Shown here in pieces: positions 29,249 through 37,367 of a DNA stretch of 64,000 nt. The stretch is from positions 1 to 64,000 of the forward strand of contig JBBRTB010000001.1 in assembly GCA_038244815.1 (NCBI GenBank), given 5' to 3'. The notes under the pieces are model-generated. The model saw only the letters and a program-made list of their open reading frames with translations. It was not told where the DNA came from and ran no database searches. This stretch comes from DASVHS01 sp038244815 (lineage in GTDB: Bacteria; Acidobacteriota; Thermoanaerobaculia; Gp7-AA8). The position numbers were made by a program, and so were the translations under genes. How positions within the stretch are numbered: the first letter of the stretch is position 1; each line of letters opens with the position of its first letter.

Positions 29249-30342
29249 TGAAAACGCTGATCGCAGTGGCCGTGCTCGCCGCGGCTCCCTCACTCTTCGC
29301 GGCACCCGCCACGATCGCCGAGCTCACGCACTACGCGGAGCACGCCTTTTCGCAATGTCCGGCCCAGGCATTCACCGTCGATCCGGTGAATCAGGTCGGG
29401 CCGGCCGGCTTCGATCTCTATAAGGTGACGGAGACCTCGTCCGATCAATACTGCGGCTCGCAGAAGTACCTGCTGGTCTCGCCGAAATCCGGACAGATTC
29501 TTCTCGGCACCGTCATCCGCCTTCCCGACGATCCCCGCCCGGTGCACATCCGCGTGGCCGAGCATGCCAGCAACATCCTCAAGACGCCGATGAGCGTGCG
29601 CGTCGCCCCCATCCTGCTCCCCGATGGGCTCAAAGCAGTGACCATGACCCGGGACACCCCGTTCGGCGCGTTCGCCTACAACGGCTATATCGACGCCTCG
29701 GAGCAATACCTCCTCATCGGGATGCTCGGGAATCTCGGCGAGAAGCCGGAGAAGACTCTGCTGGACCAGCTCGGCGCCGGCAACGGCGTGCAGCGCGGAT
29801 CGGCCAAAGCGAAGAATGAGATCGTCGAGCTCTCCGACTTCGAGTGCCCGAGCTGCGGCCGCGCACACAAGGAGCTCGAGCCGCTTGTCGAGAAACATCT
29901 CTCCAAGGTCAACTACATCCGCCTCGACCTGCCGCTCTTCGAGCATCACCAGTGGTCGTTCCAGGCGGCCATGGGCGCGCGCGCCATCGCCCATGTGGCT
30001 CCCGCCAAATACTGGGAGTACGTCAACACCATCTTCGCGAACCAGGAGATCCTGACCAAGGAGAAGATCGACGACTTCGTCAAGAACTTCGCCACCGACC
30101 GCGATCTCGACTGGCCGGCCATTCAGAGATTTTACGAGTCACCGACCGAGCGACAGGCCCTGCTCGATCAGGTCAGCCGCGCCTTCGCCCTCGGTATCGT
30201 CTCCACGCCGACCTACATCATCAACGGCCAGACCATGGGCTTCGGTCCCGAAGGCGAGTTCACGATCAACGGCGTGCGCAAGGCTCTCGGCCTGCCGCCG
30301 GTGAAGAAAGCGGCACCCGCCAAGAAGAAGAAGAAGAAGTGA
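29245..30342 (+). CDS. Periplasmic DsbA-like thioredoxin-fold protein
   Basis: A 365-residue secreted protein. Residues 1-19 are a signal peptide (TLIAVAVLAAAPSLFA|A). An N-terminal domain of about 170 residues is followed by a Thioredoxin_4/DsbA domain with FECPSCGRAH (redox CPSC) and cis-Pro loop VSTPTYIING. It ends in an unusual tail of six lysines after KKAAPAK. It likely makes or isomerises disulphides of exported proteins. ATG 29245 overlaps the rhodanese-like stop (ATGA); a second ATG follows at 29248. Confidence 0.88.
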   Translation: MMKTLIAVAVLAAAPSLFAAPATIAELTHYAEHAFSQCPAQAFTVDPVNQVGPAGFDLYKVTETSSDQYCGSQKYLLVSPKSGQILLGTVIRLPDDPRPVHIRVAEHASNILKTPMSVRVAPILLPDGLKAVTMTRDTPFGAFAYNGYIDASEQYLLIGMLGNLGEKPEKTLLDQLGAGNGVQRGSAKAKNEIVELSDFECPSCGRAHKELEPLVEKHLSKVNYIRLDLPLFEHHQWSFQAAMGARAIAHVAPAKYWEYVNTIFANQEILTKEKIDDFVKNFATDRDLDWPAIQRFYESPTERQALLDQVSRAFALGIVSTPTYIINGQTMGFGPEGEFTINGVRKALGLPPVKKAAPAKKKKKK

Positions 30343-30358
30343 CGCCCCGCCGCGGTCC

Positions 30359-31135
30359 TCAGAATCCGAAGCTGATCTTCGCTCCGTAGCTCCTTGCCTC
30401 GGCCTGATTGGCCTCGACGTTGACGCGCAGGAACAACAGATTGATGGCCGCGCCGACCGTGTAGCGCGTGATCGTCGACTTGTCGTGCAGGACGAGTTGC
30501 GGCGTGATCGTTCCGGTGGCGTTTCCGCGCTGCTTGCCGACCGCGCCGTACGGCGTGATCGGCCCGAATCCCTTGCCGAGGAAGAGCTCGGCGCCGTAGG
30601 TGTTGAGTTTGTAGGCGTCGACGCCGCGCAACGTCGCGTAGCTCCCCCGCAGCGCCAGCGTCGGCTTGAGGAGTCCGCCGTCGATCACCGGGATGTCGAG
30701 CGTGCCGCCGACGATCGATCCGGACGTCTTCTGCAGCTTCGCGTAGGACCCCGTGATCGTGGCCGCGCTCAAACCCTTCGACACGACGATGCGCGGCACC
30801 GCCACATAGTTCCCGCCGACGGTGATGTCCTTGGTCACCGCGTTCTGCCAGTACGCCGATTGCGGATCGATGGCCACGGCCGTCGCGGCCACGCCGATGT
30901 CGAAGCGCAGCACGCCGCTCGCTCCGGCCGGCTGCACCGGCGAGGGGAAGATCCCCTGCGCCACCAGGCGCGAGAACTTCTGAAACTCCTGCTGCGTGAT
31001 CTGTGGATTGAACGTGATGTCAGCGGCGCGCAGCGGCAACGCCGCCGCGATCAGAAGAGCTGCGAGATAAACTCGTTGCTGAGAAGAAACCCCGATGGAG
31101 TGAACGCGACCCGCGATCCCCTTCGCTCCAGCCAC
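30359..31135 (-). CDS. Outer-membrane beta-barrel protein
   Basis: About 258 residues. A signal-peptide core VYLAALLIAAALPLRA|AD is followed by alternating amphipathic strands (YVAVPRIVVSKGL, TPYGAVGKQRGNATG) and a C-terminal phenylalanine in YGAKISFGF, the usual BAM recognition pattern. The start is uncertain: GTG 31135 gives a 36-residue leader, ATG 31162 is nine residues longer. Either overlaps the 3' end of hemW in another frame by more than 80 bases. Function unknown. Confidence 0.7.
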   Translation of the reverse strand: MAGAKGIAGRVHSIGVSSQQRVYLAALLIAAALPLRAADITFNPQITQQEFQKFSRLVAQGIFPSPVQPAGASGVLRFDIGVAATAVAIDPQSAYWQNAVTKDITVGGNYVAVPRIVVSKGLSAATITGSYAKLQKTSGSIVGGTLDIPVIDGGLLKPTLALRGSYATLRGVDAYKLNTYGAELFLGKGFGPITPYGAVGKQRGNATGTITPQLVLHDKSTITRYTVGAAINLLFLRVNVEANQAEARSYGAKISFGF

Positions 31136-32208
31136 CCATCGCGCAAGCCTCGATTGATCCATTCTCTTCCCTCCTGTCCGCGCAGTCTCTCGAGCTCCGC
31201 ATGGTCGATGCCCGCGATCTGACGCAGATTGAGGAAGATGGTCTCACGTTCGACATCCCCGGCGGTGAGATCTTCGGTGAAGTCGGCCGCGTCCGGCGAC
31301 CGGGCTATGTATTTGCGGATGTCGCGCGTGTTCGCGAAGCGGCGGCCGCCCATGAACGAATGCGCTCCCAGACCAAAGCCGCGGTACTGGCCGCGCGTCC
31401 AGTAGCGGAGGTTGTGCCGGCACTCCTCGCCCTCACGCGCGAAGTTGCTGATTTCGTACTGGCGAAATCCGGCCCGCGCCAGGCGCTCGATGGCGTCCGT
31501 GTACATCGTGGCCACCGCCTCGTCGTCGGGAATGACGACGCGTCCCCGATCGACCTGCACCTTGAGTGGCGACTTCTCTTCGAGATCGAGCATGTACAGG
31601 GAGATGTGGCCCACACCGAGTGCGACGGCTTCATCAAGCGTTTCCGCGAACGACTGCACCGTCTGATTCGGGAGACCGGCGATGAGGTCGAGGCTCAACC
31701 GGGTTGCCGGTTTGCCGCGTTGCCGGGCTGCCAGCGCCACCGCCTCGCGCGCGACGGCGGCGCCGTGAACGCGGCCGAGCGGAATCAGCTCCTCATCGCG
31801 AAACGACTGCACGCCGATGCTCAGCCGGTTCACGCCCATCTCCCGCCACGCCGAAAGCGACTCGGCGGTGATGTCCTCGGGATTGGCTTCCATCGAGAAC
31901 TCGAACGGTTGTCGTCGGTCCTGGGCCAGGCCGCGGGCCTCGGGCTTCGGGCCTCGGATTGCAGACACGATGCGCCTCAGGTTTTCGATGCTCATTCTGG
32001 ACGGCGTCCCGCCGCCGAAATAAATGGAGTCGACCTCAACCGAGGCCCGAGGCCCGAGGCCCGAGGCCTGGTTCAGGACCGAGGACAGCTCGCGCAGGAG
32101 GGCCTCCGTGTACTCATCCTGCAGCCCTACGTCCGTGCTGATGGCGAAGGCGCAGTAGCTGCAATGAGTTCGGCAGAACGGCAGATGAACGTAGAGGCCG
32201 AGAGACAC
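31051..32208 (-). CDS. hemW: Radical SAM protein HemW
   Basis: A 385-residue HemW, a haem-binding radical-SAM protein once annotated as coproporphyrinogen III oxidase. The 4Fe-4S motif CRTHCSYC (Cys12, 16, 19) follows VHLPF, and IYFGGGTPS and FSMEANPED are family motifs. GTG 32208 is set by AAGGA seven bases upstream; longer frames would run through the divergent HD-GYP gene. Two palindromic repeat inserts (31926-31960 and 32038-32090) add loops RGPKPEARGLA and NQASGLGPRASV. HemW usually ends near the rRNA-like C-terminal domain, present here. Confidence 0.92.
   Translation of the reverse strand: MSLGLYVHLPFCRTHCSYCAFAISTDVGLQDEYTEALLRELSSVLNQASGLGPRASVEVDSIYFGGGTPSRMSIENLRRIVSAIRGPKPEARGLAQDRRQPFEFSMEANPEDITAESLSAWREMGVNRLSIGVQSFRDEELIPLGRVHGAAVAREAVALAARQRGKPATRLSLDLIAGLPNQTVQSFAETLDEAVALGVGHISLYMLDLEEKSPLKVQVDRGRVVIPDDEAVATMYTDAIERLARAGFRQYEISNFAREGEECRHNLRYWTRGQYRGFGLGAHSFMGGRRFANTRDIRKYIARSPDAADFTEDLTAGDVERETIFLNLRQIAGIDHAELERLRGQEGREWINRGLRDGWLERRGSRVAFTPSGFLLSNEFISQLF
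31926..31960. repeat. Heptad GC repeat inside hemW (copy 1)
   Basis: Tandem GGCCTCG-type heptads (GGCCGCGGGCCTCGGGCTTC then GGGCCTCGG) are read in the hemW frame as RGPKPEARGL. Compare the reverse-oriented copy 80 bases away, read as ASGLGPRAS. Confidence 0.65.
32038..32090. repeat. Heptad GC repeat inside hemW (copy 2)
   Basis: Four tandem CCGAGGC heptads, then CTGGTTCAGGACCGAGGACA. It runs opposite to copy 1, so the two could pair as a long-range inverted repeat in the hemW mRNA. In frame it encodes NQASGLGPRASV. Confidence 0.65.
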
Positions 32209-32220
32209 GTGGTCGTCCTT

Positions 32221-32226
32221 TATAAT
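32221..32226 (+). promoter_or_regulatory. -10 box (TATAAT) for the HD-GYP operon
   Basis: A perfect TATAAT ends seven bases before the HD-GYP ATG. Transcription starting at the usual distance would begin at the A of the ATG or the base before it, so the message should be leaderless. No clear -35 is seen. Confidence 0.55.
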
Positions 32227-32233
32227 CTCCGAG

Positions 32234-33985
32234 ATGGGTGAAGTCCCTGTTACGGAAGAAAAATCCACCGGCCGCCCCCGCCCTCGCCTCCTCTGGACTC
32301 TCCTCGGTGCGATGGTGCTGGTCAGCCTCCTCCCGCTGGTCATCTCGCATTATTTTCTGATCGGCATCAACCGCGACTCGCTGGAGACGCTGGAGAAGAA
32401 GTATCTGACCCGCTCGGCGGTCGGCATCGCCACGGATATCCAGAACCTGCTCGCCAGCAACACGCAGCAGCTCAATGAGATCGCCGGCAGCATCCGCATC
32501 ATGGAGAAGGCCCTCCCCAGGGGGTCGGATCCGTTCACTTACGCTGCGAACACGCAGTGGATCGGTGACTACGTCACGCCCGACAGCGACCTTTTGGCCC
32601 TGCGCGTGCTCAATGCCGCGGGAAAAGGGGCGGAGGCGAAGCCGGCGGGGCTCGATCCGGCCATCCTGCAGGAGATGGACGTGGCCCGGCAGGTGGCGCT
32701 GACAGGGCGCCCCTCGGTGGGAACGCTGGACTTTCTCAGTGGACTCAATCAGCCCGGCGTGGTTATCGGCGTGCCAGTCTCGAACGACTCGCGCGTGATC
32801 GGCACGGTGGTCGGTCTCATCAGTCTGAGGCGTGTGGCCGACCGCATTCGCGAGGAGGGGAAAGGTGATGTCACCGCCTTCCTCGTCGATCGCGATGGCC
32901 ACGTGCTCATCCACAGCGAGCCGGCCGTCAACGTGCGTCACCCCGACTATTCGAGCCTGAAGATCGTGCAGGAGTTCTCGAAGGCATCCGTGCGCCTGAC
33001 CGAGTCTTACACCGACTCGACGAGCGGGCAGCCGGTGCGCATGCTCGGCACGGTGGCACCGGTGGGGCATCCGGAATGGGGCGTGGTGGTGGAGAAGCCC
33101 GAAAAGCTCGCGTACGCCTCGGTCGACAAGATGGTGCGGGCCACGGTCGAGTGGAGCTCCCTCGCTCTCCTTCTAGCCATCATCGCCGCAATCATCTTCG
33201 CCTCGGGAATCGCCCGGCCGATCCGGATCCTGGCCGACCGTACGCGTGAGATCGCCCAGGGCAAGTACCAGCAGCGCGTCACTCTGCGCACGCACAACGA
33301 GATCGGCGACCTGGCCGAGAACTTCAACGTGATGTCGCAGTCGATCGAGACGGCCATCGAGCAGTTGAAAAAGGCCGCGCGCGAGAACCACCTGCTGTTC
33401 ATCAACTCCATCCGCATGCTGGCCGCGGCCATCGACGCCAAGGACCCCTACACCCGCGGTCACTCCGAGCGGGTGGCCCGCTATTCGATCGCCATCGGCA
33501 AGAACCTGCATCTGCCGGAGAAGGAGATGACCAACCTCCGCATCAGTGCTCTCCTGCACGACGTGGGCAAGATCGGCATCGACGACCGGATCCTCCGCAA
33601 GCCGGGCGCGCTCTCCGACGACGAGTTCGAGGTCATGAAACAGCATCCGGTCAAGGGGGCGGCCATCATGAGCGGGGTCGGCCAGCTCAACGACTGCATC
33701 GCCGGCATGAAGTATCACCACGAGAAGTGGAGCGGCGGCGGCTATCCCGACGGGCTGGAAGGCGAGGCCATCCCCATGCAGGCCCGCATCGTGGCCATCG
33801 CCGACACGTTTGACGCCATGACCACGAACCGTCCCTATCAGAAAGCGATGGAGATCAACTACGTGGTGGAGAAGATCCGCGGCTTCGCCAGTACGCGTTT
33901 CGATCCCCGAGTGGTCGAGGCCTTTGCCAGCGCCGTCAAGCGAGGCGACATCGTCATCGAAGAGCAAGTACGAGGAGCGGCCTGA
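32234..33985 (+). CDS. Membrane sensor with HAMP and HD-GYP domain (c-di-GMP phosphodiesterase)
   Basis: A 583-residue protein: membrane helix about 22-43, a periplasmic dCache-like sensor (about 44-310), a second helix (SLALLLAIIAAIIFASGIA), HAMP (about 325-378) and HD-GYP. The catalytic marks are HDVGKIGI near 440 and GGYPDGL near 501, with HSERVA at the domain start. It should degrade cyclic di-GMP to GMP or pGpG in response to an external signal. It is followed by a TPR and a roadblock gene in one operon. Confidence 0.95.
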   Translation: MGEVPVTEEKSTGRPRPRLLWTLLGAMVLVSLLPLVISHYFLIGINRDSLETLEKKYLTRSAVGIATDIQNLLASNTQQLNEIAGSIRIMEKALPRGSDPFTYAANTQWIGDYVTPDSDLLALRVLNAAGKGAEAKPAGLDPAILQEMDVARQVALTGRPSVGTLDFLSGLNQPGVVIGVPVSNDSRVIGTVVGLISLRRVADRIREEGKGDVTAFLVDRDGHVLIHSEPAVNVRHPDYSSLKIVQEFSKASVRLTESYTDSTSGQPVRMLGTVAPVGHPEWGVVVEKPEKLAYASVDKMVRATVEWSSLALLLAIIAAIIFASGIARPIRILADRTREIAQGKYQQRVTLRTHNEIGDLAENFNVMSQSIETAIEQLKKAARENHLLFINSIRMLAAAIDAKDPYTRGHSERVARYSIAIGKNLHLPEKEMTNLRISALLHDVGKIGIDDRILRKPGALSDDEFEVMKQHPVKGAAIMSGVGQLNDCIAGMKYHHEKWSGGGYPDGLEGEAIPMQARIVAIADTFDAMTTNRPYQKAMEINYVVEKIRGFASTRFDPRVVEAFASAVKRGDIVIEEQVRGAA

Positions 33986-34683
33986 TTCATCTCCTTCTCG
34001 CCGTGTTCCTGGCCGTCAACGCCTCGCCCGCCTGTGACCGCGCCGCGTATTACGTCGCTGCCGGCGATTACGGGCGTGCCCTCCGCCAGCTCGAGGGCGT
34101 CCGTGCCGCCGGGACCTCCAGCGCCGCGGACGAGAATCTGCGCGGTCTCGCGCTCATGCTCTCCGGCGATCCCACGAAAGCGATTGCCGTGTTCGACGCC
34201 GTCATCGCCTCCGACCCGGCCATGATCGAAGCGCGCTTCAATCGCGCCGTGGCTTTGCTCAAGACCGGCCAGAATGCCAAGGCCTCTGCCGAGTTCGAGA
34301 AGATCGCCCTCGACCAGCACAACATGCTGCGGGCCAGCGCCGCCTACCACGATGCGCTGGCGCTCGATCGGATGGGCCGTACCGCCGACGCGCTGCTGTG
34401 GGCCGATCGTTCGCTGGCGCTCGACAACACGTTCGACTCCGCAACGCTGCTGGCCGCGGCTCTCCGCGAGCGCAGCGGGCAGATCGAGCAGGCCGCCCGC
34501 GGGTACTTCTCCTATCTGCAGCGCCATCCTGACTCCATCGACGCCATGCTCCGCTTCGGCATCTGTGCGCAGCGCGCCGGCCGGATCGACGTGGCCCGAA
34601 CGTATCTCCACAAGGTCGTGGCCCTCGCCCCCGACTCGCTCCAGGCGGCCCAGGCGCGGGCGTTTCTGGTGATGTGGGAGTAG
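33982..34683 (+). CDS. Secreted TPR protein, probable CTG start
   Basis: About 233 residues of tetratricopeptide repeats (GDYGRALRQLEG, GDPTKAIAVFDAVI, GRTADALLWADRSL, GRIDVARTYLHKVV) behind a signal peptide LIHLLLAVFLAVNASPA. The first usual start, GTG 34003, would delete half the signal core. CTG 33982 overlaps the upstream stop (CTGA), has GAGGAG five bases before it and yields the full signal. The stop TAG 34681-34683 is in the same frame as the next gene. Confidence 0.8.
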   Translation: MIHLLLAVFLAVNASPACDRAAYYVAAGDYGRALRQLEGVRAAGTSSAADENLRGLALMLSGDPTKAIAVFDAVIASDPAMIEARFNRAVALLKTGQNAKASAEFEKIALDQHNMLRASAAYHDALALDRMGRTADALLWADRSLALDNTFDSATLLAAALRERSGQIEQAARGYFSYLQRHPDSIDAMLRFGICAQRAGRIDVARTYLHKVVALAPDSLQAAQARAFLVMWE

Positions 34684-34686
34684 GCG

Positions 34687-35049
34687 CTGGTCTTCCGAAC
34701 CATTCTCGACGAGCTTCTGGCGACGACCTCCGGCGCGTTCGCGGCGATCTTCCTCGACTTCGATGGTGAAACCGTACAACTCGTCTGCGACCGCGACATC
34801 AGCGATCACGATCTTCGAATCGTCGGTGCCTACCAGGGAATCTTCCTGGACCGGTTGCGGCAGTTGTGCGCCAAAGCGAATCTCGGCACGCCGCACCGTT
34901 TCAAGATCGAGTTCCCGGCGCTCATGCTGCTCAGCAGCGATCTGAAGGATGGCTATTACATCGTCCTGCTGCTCGACGGCCGCGCCAATGAGGGCTATGC
35001 CTGGCACCAGCTCGACGTCTGCCGCGAAAAGCTGATCGCGGAAATGTGA
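34687..35049 (+). CDS. Roadblock/LC7 (MglB-like) protein, probable CTG start
   Basis: A 120-residue domain beginning LVFRTILDELLATTSGAFAA and continuing LDFDGETVQLVCD, then a strand-helix-strand with YYIVLLLDGRANEG. This is the roadblock fold, which regulates small Ras-like GTPases such as MglA. No ATG, GTG or TTG lies upstream of the domain. CTG 34687 has GGGAG six bases before it, in the end of the TPR gene. It is one codon after, and in frame with, the TPR stop codon. No GTPase partner is visible in the window. Confidence 0.75.
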   Translation: MVFRTILDELLATTSGAFAAIFLDFDGETVQLVCDRDISDHDLRIVGAYQGIFLDRLRQLCAKANLGTPHRFKIEFPALMLLSSDLKDGYYIVLLLDGRANEGYAWHQLDVCREKLIAEM

Positions 35050-35065
35050 GGCAGGACCGGCGGGA

Positions 35066-35305
35066 CTATTGGTCGTCCAGCGCTTCCAGGCTGGCCAGAA
35101 TCCCCTCGATGCGGTTGCGGATCTCCACGCGCTCCCCTTCCAGTTCGCTGACGTGATCGAGTCGCTCCTTCAGCGCGTCGCGCTCCTGGCGGAGATCCTG
35201 AATCATCTTCACGGTGCGGTCGACGCGCTCGCTGAGGCGCGCCAGGATCTCGCCTTCGTCGCCGCCGCCCAGAGGAATCTGTTCTTCCGTCGTCTTCTTC
35301 TTCAA
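35066..35305 (-). CDS. Small coiled-coil protein (ZapB-like)
   Basis: A 79-residue, highly charged protein (MKKKTTEEQIPLGGGDEGE start) that forms one long coiled coil through IQDLRQERDALKERLDHVSE. ZapB-like division proteins have this form, and genes of this type often lie next to pheT, but sequence alone does not prove the role. It starts 10 bases after the pheT stop, so it is in the same operon. Confidence 0.6.
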   Translation of the reverse strand: MKKKTTEEQIPLGGGDEGEILARLSERVDRTVKMIQDLRQERDALKERLDHVSELEGERVEIRNRIEGILASLEALDDQ

Positions 35306-35315
35306 TGGAGTTCTC

Positions 35316-37367
35316 CTACGAGAGCAGTTTCACGGGCAGAAGATCGGCGACGTGTGCGGCCAGTTGCTGGTGAAGCCGGCCCACTTCCTCCTGCGTCAGC
35401 GAACGATCGAATGCCTGATACCACATGCCCAGTGTCGTCTTGATGTTGTTTGCTTCGCCGTCCGGGACGAAGCGGTCGCGTAGCCCCACCTCGTGCAGGT
35501 AGGGGACGTTGAGCGACCGGATGGTCGAGATGAGGCGCGCGTACTCGAGATCGCGCTCGTGGGTGAGCGCCATGATCATGGGGATGCCCGGGAAGCGCGC
35601 CACCGGCGCCATCTTCCATTCCGCGGTCGACTCCACGAGCGCCTCGACATCGATCTCGGCGGCGAGCACGTCGCCTTTGAGCCCGAATCGCTGCAGCACG
35701 TCCGTCGACAGAAATCCGGCCGTGGCGATGAGGCGGCCTCCATGCCGCGCATCGGCCCGTTTGCCCTTGCGCAACCACGCAGCCGGGGAGTTCTCGAACG
35801 CCAGACCGACGTGCAGTTTCAGCGCGACTTGCTCAACCACGCCCTTGATGTCGAAGAAGTCGACGGCGCGTTTGATGTCGCCCCAGTGCGACCCGGCCGA
35901 GCCGTACATCACGAGCCCAACACGCCTGTGCTCGATGGCCCGATCCTCACCGCGATGGTACGTGCGGCCCACTTCGAACAGCGCACCATCGCGTGTTCCA
36001 TACGAGCGGTTGTACGCGGCGTTCTCCAGCAGCCCCGGGATCATCGTCAGCCGCATGGCGGCGATGTTCTCCGTGAGCGAGTTCGTGATCGAGAGCGGCT
36101 GCTCGTCCGTGAACAAGGCGTTGAACTCCGGATGGAGGAACGCGTAGTTGACGACCTCGGTCAGGCCGCTGCCCGCCAGCGTCTGGCGGATGGCGTCCTC
36201 GGCGTCGCCCATGACGTTCGGCCGGGCGTCGCCGGTGGTGAGCCGGGGCAGCGACGCCGGAATGTTGTTGAGACCGTAGAAGCGCAGCACTTCCTCGACG
36301 AGATCCATCTCTTCGTGAATGTCGCCGCGATACGACGGCACGCTCACTTCCAGACCGTCCGCCACCGCCTTCGCGGTGCAGCCGAGACGGCGGAAGAGCT
36401 CCGACGCGTAATCGATGCCGATCACGCCGCCGGAGGCCAGCGACAGCCGCGCCGCGCGCAGCCGGACCGTCTCCGGTTTGATCTCCCGCGCCACGACATC
36501 GATCGGCGCCTCCGGGATTCCTCCGGCGCTCTCCACGATCATCCGCGCCGTCATCCCGGCCGCGGCGATGGTGTCGTTCGGATCGACGCGCCGCTCGAAG
36601 CGATACGACGCATCCGTCCTGATGCCGAGGCGGCGGGCGGTGCGGCGGATCGTGCCGGGATCGAACCAGGCGCACTCCAGCAGCACGTTGCGCGTGGAGT
36701 CGCCGATCTCGCTCTCCGCGCCTCCGATCACGCCGCCCAGGGCGACGGCATGACGGGCGTCGGTGATGACGACCGTGTTCGTGTCGAGCGACCGGCTCTC
36801 GCCGTCCAGGCTCTTCATCGTCTCGCCGGCCTTTCCGGCGCGGACGATGATGGTTTTGTCCGCGATCTTGTCGAGGTCGAAGGCGTGCAGCGGATGGCCG
36901 AGGGCCATCATCACGTAGTTGGTGGCGTCGACGACGTTGTTGATCGGACGGAGGCCGACCGCTTCGAGGCGGCGGCGCACTCGCTCCGGAGAGGGTTTGA
37001 TATTCACGCCGCGGATGACGAGCGCGGTATAGCGCGCGCACATCTCCGGTGCGTCGATGCGGATTGTCAGGCCGCGGGCCGCGGGCCTCGGGCCTCGGTT
37101 TCCACCGTCTCCGTCCGAGGCCTGAGGCCCGGGGCCCGAGGCCTTCGTCTCCCGTGCCAGCGCCGCGGCCAGCTCGCGTGCCATCCCGAGGTGCGACATG
37201 GCGTCGACACGGTTCGTGGTGATCTCGAGGTCGAAGACCGTGTCGTTACCGTGACGCTCGACGGACTCGACGGCGTGGCCGATCTCCGTAAAGCGCACCC
37301 CGAGCTGATCGTCGGAGAGGCCGGAGAGGTCTACGTAGTCAGTGAGCCAGTCGCGGGAGAGTCTCAT
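35316..37367 (-). CDS. pheT: Phenylalanyl-tRNA synthetase beta subunit, short form
   Basis: A 683-residue PheT, shorter than the usual 790 or so because it lacks the N-terminal EMAP/OB tRNA-binding domain. B3/B4 and B5 motifs are present (NNVVDATNYVMMALG, GGVIGGAESEIG, SYRFERRVDP) and the C-terminal ferredoxin-like anticodon domain (RFPGIPMIMALTHERD). A palindromic repeat insert at 37071-37144 adds about 25 residues near position 75-100. pheS is not in the window. ATG 37367 overlaps the stop of a small membrane gene (ATGA), and TACAAT (37382-37377) ends nine bases before it. Confidence 0.95.
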   Translation of the reverse strand: MRLSRDWLTDYVDLSGLSDDQLGVRFTEIGHAVESVERHGNDTVFDLEITTNRVDAMSHLGMARELAAALARETKASGPGPQASDGDGGNRGPRPAARGLTIRIDAPEMCARYTALVIRGVNIKPSPERVRRRLEAVGLRPINNVVDATNYVMMALGHPLHAFDLDKIADKTIIVRAGKAGETMKSLDGESRSLDTNTVVITDARHAVALGGVIGGAESEIGDSTRNVLLECAWFDPGTIRRTARRLGIRTDASYRFERRVDPNDTIAAAGMTARMIVESAGGIPEAPIDVVAREIKPETVRLRAARLSLASGGVIGIDYASELFRRLGCTAKAVADGLEVSVPSYRGDIHEEMDLVEEVLRFYGLNNIPASLPRLTTGDARPNVMGDAEDAIRQTLAGSGLTEVVNYAFLHPEFNALFTDEQPLSITNSLTENIAAMRLTMIPGLLENAAYNRSYGTRDGALFEVGRTYHRGEDRAIEHRRVGLVMYGSAGSHWGDIKRAVDFFDIKGVVEQVALKLHVGLAFENSPAAWLRKGKRADARHGGRLIATAGFLSTDVLQRFGLKGDVLAAEIDVEALVESTAEWKMAPVARFPGIPMIMALTHERDLEYARLISTIRSLNVPYLHEVGLRDRFVPDGEANNIKTTLGMWYQAFDRSLTQEEVGRLHQQLAAHVADLLPVKLLS
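37071..37144. repeat. Long GC hairpin repeat inside pheT
   Basis: Left arm with GGCCGCGGGCCGCGGGCCTC then GGGCCTCGG and right arm CCGAGGCCTGAGGCCCGGGG then CCCGAGGCC form a hairpin of about 29-base arms with a 16-base loop. It is in frame, free of stops, and is read as KASGPGPQAS, a Gly/Asp/Asn linker and RGPRPAARGL. Confidence 0.8.

Noticed and set aside
30285..30342. Lysine tail of the DsbA-like protein as a frameshift artefact
   Set aside because: AAGAAGAAG codons continue in frame to a normal stop, and alanine/lysine-proline tails are common in such proteins.
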